Shown: piece by piece, positions 58,408 to 64,000 of the stretch
How the letters are laid out: each line of letters starts with the position of its first letter
Numbering within the stretch: position 1 is the first letter of the stretch
DNA from: an uncultured Caulobacterales bacterium
Lineage (GTDB): Bacteria; Pseudomonadota; Alphaproteobacteria; Caulobacterales; Caulobacteraceae
Length of the DNA stretch: 64,000 bases
Direction: 5' to 3'
Assembly (NCBI GenBank): GCA_903862425.1
Contig: CAIOYC010000002.1
Coordinates: 62,001-126,000, forward strand
The notes under the pieces: generated by a model
What the model was told of the DNA's origin: nothing
Databases searched by the model: none
What the model saw: only the letters and a program-made list of their open reading frames with translations
Program-made: the position numbers and the translations under genes

Positions 58408-60441
58408 CTAGCCGACCGGGGGCATAGCGGGGGCGCGGCCGCTTTCCGCCAGGCCCGCATAGGGCGCGGCGACGCTCCAGCGCACGCCGTCCGGGTTGTA
58501 GTCGAGGCTGACCTTGCCGCCGAAGGCCGCGGCCGTAGCCCGCTCGATCAGTTGGGTGCCGAAGCCCTTGCGCGTGGGCGGCTGAACGGTCGGTCCGCCG
58601 CGCTCGATCCAGGCGAGATGAAACTGCGGCTGGCCCTCCACGATGTCGAGCGTCCAAACCAGACTCACCCGGCCCGTGTCGTTCGACAGGGCGCCATACT
58701 TCAGCGCGTTGGTGGCCAGCTCGTGCAGGGCGAGGGCCAGTTGCAGCGCCGGTTGCGGTCCGAGCCGCGCTGGCGGGCCTTTGATCTCAACCCGCTCGCG
58801 CGGCAGGCTCAGAGTGGAGACGACGCCATCGACCACCTCGTCCACATAGGCGGCGGACCAGTTGGAGGCGGTGAGTTGGTCGTGCGCCCTCCCGAACGCT
58901 TGAATGCGGGCGTTCAGCTTCTGACGCGCGTCACCGACGTCCACCGTAGAGCGCAGGGTGGAATCCACCATGCTCTGCATCAAGGCCAAGGTGTTTTTCA
59001 CCCGGTGGTTCAACTCGTTGACGAGCAGACGTCGGTGGGCCTCCGCCCGGGTCGTCTCGGTCACGTCCTCGATCACGCCGAGGAAGCGGGTGCAGACGCC
59101 GTCGGTGAACTGGGTACGACCCACGGCGGATAGCCAGCGTTCCTCGCCAGAATCGAGGATCAGACGAAAGATTTCGCGATAGAGACCGCTTCGGCGTGCA
59201 TCCATCACCCGTTCGAGCGAAGCGGCGATCCGATCGCGATCGTCAGGATGCACTTGCGCCATGACCCTGGCGATATCGTTTGCGGCATTGGAGGTCATGC
59301 CCAGCAGTTGCAGAGCCCGACCATCATAGAAGCGTTCGCCCTTGTGGGGCTTGTGGTCCCAGCGACCGAGGCGGGCGGCATCGAGCGCCAATTCGCGGCC
59401 CATATCGGCGTCGCGCATACGCTCCTCGGTGCGCTTCTGTTCGGTGATCTCCATCGCCACGCCGGGGAAACTGACCGCGCCGGCCATGTCGCCCTTCAGC
59501 GCCCGCCCCCGCGCCGACACCCAGGTCAACTCGCCATCAGGCCGAATTACCCTGTAGTCTTCGATGAACATGTCGCCTGTTTCCACCGCATCACCGATGG
59601 CGTCGCGCAGCAGCGCCCTATCGCCCGGATGAATATTGGCGAAGAAGCGCTCCATGGAGACGCCTCTGCCGACCTCATCGCTGGAAAAACCCAGCATCCG
59701 GCCCATTTCCGCATTGGCGACCACCTTGTCCGCGGTCACATCCCAATCCCACCAGCCGACATCGGCGGAGGCCAGGGCCTTCAGCAGCCGCTCTTCCCGG
59801 TCGTGGCTGGAGACGATCTCGGCAGCCTGACGATGGGCTATGTTACGTTGGGCCTGGACGATCTGGCGCAGCTTCAGCTGGGCCTCGACCTGATTGGCCA
59901 AGACCCGCAGCACCATGGCCTGCTCGTCGGTCAGCCCTGCGGGACGAGCGATAGGCGAGATAACGCAGAGCGCGCCCAGCGGCACGCCGTCGGGCGAGCG
60001 GATCGCCGCACCGGCGTAGAAGCGGATTTTGGGATCGCCAGTCACCAGCCCATTGTCGGCGAAGAGCGGATCTAGGGTGGCGTCCGGCACCACATAGAGG
60101 CTGTCCTGCCACATGGCATGTGTGCAGAAGGAAACGCTTCGAGACGTTTCGGTCGCATCCAGACCCACCCGCGCCTTGAACCACTGCCGTGTCTCATCCA
60201 CCAGACTGACGGCGGAAATCGGCACGTTGCAGATCTGCGCCGCTGCCTGCGCCAGTTCGTCGAAGGCCTTTTCCGGCGGCGTATCGAGCACGTCCATGGC
60301 GCGCAGCACCGTCAACCGTTCGGCCTCACCGATCGATCGATCCACGTCGTGCAGAGAAGAAGAAACAGCGCCAGCCACGGTAGGTTCTAACCAACCGTGG
60401 GCGTCTACGAAAGCGTTCGCACCGGCTTCATAGGGTCGCAA
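58408..60441 (-). CDS. HWE-family histidine kinase with GAF and two PAS domains
   Basis: A 677-residue soluble kinase. Order of domains: GAF (about 55-190), PAS (220-335), PAS (350-465), then an HWE kinase core. The phospho-accepting His479 is in LLVNELNHRVKNTLALMQSM, the N-box is LALHELATNALKYGALS, and WIERGGP matches the W-x-E block that names the family. No membrane segments. HWE kinases usually signal through single-domain or PhyR-type regulators in light or general-stress responses. It lies 13 bases after the OmpR-type regulator gene and eight bases before the HAMP kinase gene, an unusual insertion in a regulator-kinase pair. Confidence 0.92.
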   Translation of the reverse strand: MRPYEAGANAFVDAHGWLEPTVAGAVSSSLHDVDRSIGEAERLTVLRAMDVLDTPPEKAFDELAQAAAQICNVPISAVSLVDETRQWFKARVGLDATETSRSVSFCTHAMWQDSLYVVPDATLDPLFADNGLVTGDPKIRFYAGAAIRSPDGVPLGALCVISPIARPAGLTDEQAMVLRVLANQVEAQLKLRQIVQAQRNIAHRQAAEIVSSHDREERLLKALASADVGWWDWDVTADKVVANAEMGRMLGFSSDEVGRGVSMERFFANIHPGDRALLRDAIGDAVETGDMFIEDYRVIRPDGELTWVSARGRALKGDMAGAVSFPGVAMEITEQKRTEERMRDADMGRELALDAARLGRWDHKPHKGERFYDGRALQLLGMTSNAANDIARVMAQVHPDDRDRIAASLERVMDARRSGLYREIFRLILDSGEERWLSAVGRTQFTDGVCTRFLGVIEDVTETTRAEAHRRLLVNELNHRVKNTLALMQSMVDSTLRSTVDVGDARQKLNARIQAFGRAHDQLTASNWSAAYVDEVVDGVVSTLSLPRERVEIKGPPARLGPQPALQLALALHELATNALKYGALSNDTGRVSLVWTLDIVEGQPQFHLAWIERGGPTVQPPTRKGFGTQLIERATAAAFGGKVSLDYNPDGVRWSVAAPYAGLAESGRAPAMPPVG

Positions 60442-60454
60442 GGCCTTATTTCGC

Positions 60455-61126
60455 TCAGGCTTCCAGGCGATAGCCGGCGCCGCGCACGGTCTGCAGCATG
60501 GCGCGCGGGAAGCCTTTGTCGATCTTTGAGCGCAGGCGCGAAATATGCACGTCGATCACATTGGTCTGCGGATCGAAGTGATATTCCCATACCTTTTCCA
60601 ACAGCATGGTGCGGGTGACCGACTGGTTGGCGTGGCGCATGAGGAATTCCAGCAGCTGGAATTCGCGCGGCTGCAGATCGATTTCGGTCCCCGCGCGATG
60701 CACGGTGCGACCGATAAGATCCATCTCCAGATCGCCGACCTTCAGCACGGTGGAGACCGAACCGGTTTCGCGCCGCCGCGACAGGGCCTCGACCCGCGCG
60801 ATCAGTTCGGCGAAGGCGTAGGGTTTGACCAGGTAGTCGTCGCCGCCGGCCTTCAATCCCTCCACCCGGTCGCCAACTTCGCCGAGCGCGGACAGGAACA
60901 GCACCGGGGTCTGGTCACCTTCGCGGCGCAAGGTCTCGACCACCTGCACGCCGTTGAGCTTGGGCATCATGCGATCGACCACAAGCACATCGAACTTACC
61001 GTCGCGGGCAGCGTTCAGGCCCGCGAGCCCGTCTTCGGCCATTTGGCTTTCATGGCCGGCATCCTCCAGCCCCTTGGCCATGGCGGCGGCGGCCTGGGTG
61101 TCGTCTTCGATGATCAGAATGCGCAT
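60455..61126 (-). CDS. OmpR/PhoB-family response regulator
   Basis: A 223-residue two-domain regulator. The receiver has the acidic pocket IIEDD (residues 6-9), phospho-acceptor Asp51 in VLVVDRMMPKLNG and the switch Lys in DDYLVKPYAFAELIARVEA. The C-terminal winged helix contains LQPREFQLLEFLMRHANQSVTR and NVIDVHISRLRSKID. It is first in the operon with two kinases and lies 111 bases after degP, with a large hairpin between them. An envelope-stress role is likely from the degP neighbour but is inference. Confidence 0.93.
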   Translation of the reverse strand: MRILIIEDDTQAAAAMAKGLEDAGHESQMAEDGLAGLNAARDGKFDVLVVDRMMPKLNGVQVVETLRREGDQTPVLFLSALGEVGDRVEGLKAGGDDYLVKPYAFAELIARVEALSRRRETGSVSTVLKVGDLEMDLIGRTVHRAGTEIDLQPREFQLLEFLMRHANQSVTRTMLLEKVWEYHFDPQTNVIDVHISRLRSKIDKGFPRAMLQTVRGAGYRLEA

Positions 61127-61177
61127 GGCCCACCGTCCCTCAGAACTGGCGGCGCCGACTCAACGACGCCGCCTGAT

Positions 61178-61236
61178 CCGATCATAGACGAAGCCCTACC
61201 CTACGGTCCCGTTTCAAAACCGTAAGGTATGATCGG
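61178..61236. repeat. Large hairpin between degP and the response-regulator gene
   Basis: The right arm 61219-61236 (ACCGTAAGG followed by TATGATCGG) pairs with two left segments: CCGATCATA at 61178-61186 (nine perfect pairs) and CCCTACGGT at 61199-61207 (eight of nine pairs plus one G-U on one strand). A 12-base bulge separates the left segments. It starts two bases from the degP stop. There is no U-run beyond it, so it looks more like a transcript-processing or attenuating structure than a simple terminator. Confidence 0.55.
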
Positions 61237-61237
61237 C

Positions 61238-62848
61238 TTACTTGGTCGACACGCCATCCAGCTTGATCGCGACGAACGCCGAGGTCATGCCGGCCTGACC
61301 GCGGTGCCAGACAAGGCAGAGCACCGAGGGACGCCCGGCCTTCTTCGCGTCGGCCACGGCGGCGGCGACATCGGCCGCCGTCGTCACCACGTGATCGCCC
61401 GCCTTGGCCACTACGTCGCCCTTAGCCAGGCCGATGTGCTCCGCATCGCTGCCTTCGGACACCGACAGGACGACCGCGCCCTTGATTTTGTCGTCGAGGC
61501 TGAGCTCGCGGCGGATGGCGGGCGTGATCGGGCCAAGGCCCATGCCAAGCACCGTGGTCTTAGGCGCGGTCAGGTCGGTGCCGTCGCCATCGGAATCGCC
61601 TGCCCCGCCCCTATCGCCAAGGGCGAGCTGGGCTTCGGTCGGTCTGACGCCCGACTTGACGTCGATATTGAGAGTCTTGCCGTTGCGCAGGATTTTCAGA
61701 TGGATGGGTTCGCCCGCCTTCACCAGCGCCACGATACGCGTAAGCTCGGAATTGGACGACACGTTCTGCCCATTGGCGGCCAGCACCACGTCGCCCGCCT
61801 GCACACCCGCCTTGTCGGCCGGACCGCCCGGCACCGCATCCTTGATGAGGGCGCCTGTGTTGGGCGGCAGGCCAAGGCTGCCGGCGATGTCTTCCGACAC
61901 GTTCTGGATGGTGACACCGAGATAGCCGCGCACGATCTTGCGACCGGCCATCAGCTCTCGGGTGGTCCGCGCAGCGATATCGGCCGGAATGTCGAAACCG
62001 ATGCCCACCGAGCCGCCGGAAGGCGAATAGATGGCTGTGTTGACGCCGATCACCTTGCCATAAACATCGAAGGTCGGGCCGCCCGAATTGCCCCGGTTGA
62101 TGGGCGCGTCGATCTGCAGATAGTTGACGAACTGGGTCGAGTTGTCCGGCAGATCCCGGCCATCCGCGGAAATGATGCCCGCGGTGGCCGTGACGCCGAG
62201 GTTAAAGGGATTGCCCACCGCGATGACCCAGTCGCCCACGCGCGGCTTGGCCTGGGTCTCGAACTCCACATATTTGAAGCCCGTGCCCTCGACCTTCAGC
62301 ACGGCGAGGTCGGTGCCTTCATCCTTGCCGATCAGCTTGGCGGTGAGGATGCGCTTGTCCTGCATCACCACCTTGATGGTCTCGGCGCCGTCGATGACGT
62401 GGTTGTTGGTGACGATGTAACCGTCGCCGGAGATGAAGAAGCCCGAACCGGAGGCCTGCATCTCGGGCCCCTTCTTCGGCGTGGCGGGCGTATCGGGCTG
62501 GCCCGGCAGACGGGGGCTCAGTCCCTTGCCGCGCGGGCTCGCGCCAGGACGGCCGGGGATGGAGAACGGGAAAGGCAAGCCCTCACCGTCGCCGTCCTCG
62601 CCCTGCAGCTTGGACAGATCCACGTGGCTGGTCACATTGATCGACACCACCGCCGGCGACACCTTCTCGAAAATGTCGGCGAACGACATCGGCGCGCCCG
62701 GCGGGGGGGAGAAGACCGCGGAGCGGGTCACGCTCGGGCGCGTCTCGGCCATGGCCGACGGCCACTGCATGCCGACTCCGACCGCCGCGACCGCCGCGAC
62801 GCCCAGCCCGACCGCCGCGCCCGCCAGAAACTTCTTTTGCTCCGCCAT
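61238..62848 (-). CDS. degP: Do-family periplasmic serine protease DegP/HtrA
   Basis: A 536-residue envelope protease-chaperone. N-terminal membrane segment (GAAVGLGVAAVAAVGVGM). The trypsin-like domain has the triad His150 (IVTNNHVIDG), Asp180 (EGTDLAVLK) and Ser255 (NRGNSGGPTF). Two PDZ domains follow (GYLGVTIQNVSEDIAG; GMGLGPITPAIRREL). A Gly/Pro-rich insert (about 82-125) precedes the protease domain. The ATG at 62848 is used. It lies upstream of the regulator-kinase operon on the same strand; ccmH precedes it. Confidence 0.94.
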   Translation of the reverse strand: MAEQKKFLAGAAVGLGVAAVAAVGVGMQWPSAMAETRPSVTRSAVFSPPPGAPMSFADIFEKVSPAVVSINVTSHVDLSKLQGEDGDGEGLPFPFSIPGRPGASPRGKGLSPRLPGQPDTPATPKKGPEMQASGSGFFISGDGYIVTNNHVIDGAETIKVVMQDKRILTAKLIGKDEGTDLAVLKVEGTGFKYVEFETQAKPRVGDWVIAVGNPFNLGVTATAGIISADGRDLPDNSTQFVNYLQIDAPINRGNSGGPTFDVYGKVIGVNTAIYSPSGGSVGIGFDIPADIAARTTRELMAGRKIVRGYLGVTIQNVSEDIAGSLGLPPNTGALIKDAVPGGPADKAGVQAGDVVLAANGQNVSSNSELTRIVALVKAGEPIHLKILRNGKTLNIDVKSGVRPTEAQLALGDRGGAGDSDGDGTDLTAPKTTVLGMGLGPITPAIRRELSLDDKIKGAVVLSVSEGSDAEHIGLAKGDVVAKAGDHVVTTAADVAAAVADAKKAGRPSVLCLVWHRGQAGMTSAFVAIKLDGVSTK

Positions 62849-63021
62849 GCTCTTCTCTTGCTTTCCTAAGACCAGCGCCGGCGCGACCATCCGCGCATCG
62901 AGACACTGGATAATGCTCGACAGGAAAACTAGTCGCCCCTGCGCGGGACGCTAGTGCTCTTCGTCACCGTTTTCGACACGAGGGTACGTTTTTCGTTGGG
63001 CCGGTTCGCGGCGGAACCTTG

Positions 63022-63486
63022 TCAGGCGACCGGTTCGTCGGCTTTCGCCAACGCCGCGAGTCGTTTTTCTTCATCAGGAGACAAGGGCGCGGTCGGTTCG
63101 GGGCGGCGAGCGCGCACAACGAGAATCGCTCCGCCGCCCAGCACAAGGACAAACGGCGTCAACCACAGCACCGCGTTGCCAAGGGAGAAGCTCGGTTTCA
63201 GCAACACGAACTCGCCATAACGGTCGGTGAGATAGCGCTTCACCTCAACGTCGGAACGCCCTTCGGCCACCTGCTGACGCACCACCTTGCGCAAGTCCTC
63301 GGCGAGATCGGCCTCGGAATCGTCGATGGACTCGTTCTGGCAGACCAGGCAGCGCACCTCCTTAAAGAGGGCGCGGGCGCGGGCCTCCTTCGCCGGGTCG
63401 GGCAGGCGTTCGGCTGGATCGTTGGAGGCGGCGCAAAGGCTGAGCGCCGCGAAAGCTCCCGCAAGGATTAGGCGAGCCAGCCTCAC
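63022..63486 (-). CDS. ccmH: Cytochrome c biogenesis protein CcmH (CcmH/CycL/NrfF)
   Basis: A 154-residue membrane-anchored thiol oxidoreductase of system I cytochrome c maturation; it reduces or presents the apocytochrome heme-binding thiols to CcmF. The signature FKEVRCLVCQNESIDDS carries Cys46 and Cys49, and the C-terminal helix LGNAVLWLTPFVLVLGGGAILVV anchors it. The start is a GTG overlapping the ccmF stop (GTGA, 63483-63486), which decides it. A signal-like N-terminus (ARLILAGAFAALSLCAA) follows. Confidence 0.93.
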   Translation of the reverse strand: MRLARLILAGAFAALSLCAASNDPAERLPDPAKEARARALFKEVRCLVCQNESIDDSEADLAEDLRKVVRQQVAEGRSDVEVKRYLTDRYGEFVLLKPSFSLGNAVLWLTPFVLVLGGGAILVVRARRPEPTAPLSPDEEKRLAALAKADEPVA

Positions 63487-64000
63487 GCGGCGACCTCGCC
63501 CGCCAGCCTGGCCCTGGCTCTGGCCCCGGCGGCGATGCGCAGCCGGCGATCGGACAGGGAGATCAGGCCGCCCAGCGCCATCAGGAGCGGTCCGCCGAAG
63601 ATCAGCCGCGCCCACGGGTTCCAATAGGCGCGGATCAGCCAGCTCGGCTGACCGCCGGTGCGCTGTTCGCCGAGCACCACATACAGGTCCGAGGGCCCCT
63701 TGGCGTCGATGGCCACCTGCGAGGTGGCCTGCCGGTTGACGGGATAAAAGCGTCGCTCGGGCGTCATGGCGCCGCCCGGGCCATGCGGGCCGGTGACCAG
63801 CAGCGTACCACGATCGGCGGTGTAGTTGGGGCCCTGCACCGCCTCGACGCCCTTGAGCGTCAGGGTATAGGCGCCGACCTGCAGGCTCTGGCCCACGGTC
63901 AGGGCCTGCGCCGCCTCGATCCGCCCGGAAGTCTCCACCACCGCGCCGAGCACAAAGACGCCGAGGCCGATATGCGCAAGCGTCATGCCCCAGGTGCCGC
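63483..64000 (-). CDS. ccmF: Cytochrome c-type biogenesis protein CcmF, C-terminal part (cut by window edge)
   Basis: The last 172 or so codons of the heme-lyase subunit CcmF. Visible are GMTLAHIGLGVFVLGAVVE (a membrane helix), the periplasmic region EAVQGPNYTADRGTLLV then MTPERRFYPVNRQATSQVAID, and the family signature SWLIRAYWNPWARLIFGGPLLMALGG before the end. CcmF with CcmH attaches heme to apocytochromes c in the periplasm. The gene continues beyond position 64000. It is translationally coupled to ccmH. Confidence 0.93.
   Translation of the reverse strand, partial: GTWGMTLAHIGLGVFVLGAVVETSGRIEAAQALTVGQSLQVGAYTLTLKGVEAVQGPNYTADRGTLLVTGPHGPGGAMTPERRFYPVNRQATSQVAIDAKGPSDLYVVLGEQRTGGQPSWLIRAYWNPWARLIFGGPLLMALGGLISLSDRRLRIAAGARARARLAGEVAA

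Noticed and set aside
61127-61237. Classical terminator after degP
   Set aside because: The hairpin is strong but has no U-rich run on the minus strand, so it is listed as a structured repeat and not as a terminator.
61229-62869. Long open frame on the plus strand opposite degP
   Set aside because: Composition is that of a shadow frame and degP shows complete catalytic motifs; no ribosome site or homology signal is visible.

Overview
The window is high-GC, gene-dense DNA from an alphaproteobacterium, most probably of the Caulobacterales (Caulobacter/Phenylobacterium type). The pointers are a FliX regulator gene divergent from a sigma54-driven flgI-flgJ-flbY operon, a single-cysteine DksA, the proS-lolC-lolD-dnaE neighbourhood, a RodZ-like gene beside ptsP, HWE-kinase signalling, and what looks like a LexA-controlled 29-codon sidA gene just upstream of dnaE. 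No identity search could be run; the assignment rests on gene content.

Layout. 1-6.7 kb: a phosphoketolase-acetate kinase operon (xfp-ackA), a complete IS6-family element without a target duplication, a DUF3857/transglutaminase protein and a tRNA-Asn gene reading towards this segment, which may be an accessory block. 6.8-13.8 kb: a TadG-like vWA protein, a TRIC channel, a glyoxalase-fold protein, a vapBC toxin-antitoxin pair, an Atm1-type ABC exporter with a lipoprotein, and a LOG-family phosphoribohydrolase. 13.9-15.7 kb: an HTH protein and an A+T-rich orphan gene. 15.7-18.9 kb: dksA, fliX, flgI, flgJ, flbY. 18.9-24.8 kb: a membrane-anchored NodS-like methyltransferase fusion, then the glycine cleavage operon gcvT-gcvH-gcvPA-gcvPB behind a glycine riboswitch. 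24.8-32.4 kb: a tripartite RND efflux operon divergent from an MFS pump, with a pair of related palindromic elements inside the efflux operon. 32.3-39.9 kb: amino-acid, fatty-acid and envelope genes (leucine dehydrogenase, lipase-like hydrolase, AAG glycosylase, OprB porin, acyl-CoA dehydrogenase, thioesterase, FAD monooxygenase).

39.9-52.6 kb: dnaE, sidA candidate, a periplasmic peroxiredoxin, lolD, lolC, proS, DUF1467, methylmalonyl-CoA epimerase, a CDP-alcohol phosphatidyltransferase, a RodZ-like protein and ptsP. 52.7-56.9 kb: an HxlR regulator divergent from an SDR/2-hydroxychromene-2-carboxylate isomerase pair, and a chemoreceptor coupled to a small secreted protein. 57-64 kb: an OmpR regulator, an HWE kinase and a HAMP kinase in one tight operon downstream of degP, then ccmH and the end of ccmF.

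The most notable observations are (1) the sidA-like gene with promoter and two LexA-type boxes at 43330-43481, (2) the two related palindromes at 29072-29235, one of which supplies the last 24 codons and stop of an outer-membrane efflux gene, (3) the HWE kinase wedged between a response regulator and its likely partner kinase, (4) the membrane-anchor/NodS-methyltransferase fusion, and (5) the A+T-rich orphan gene at 14954-15643.
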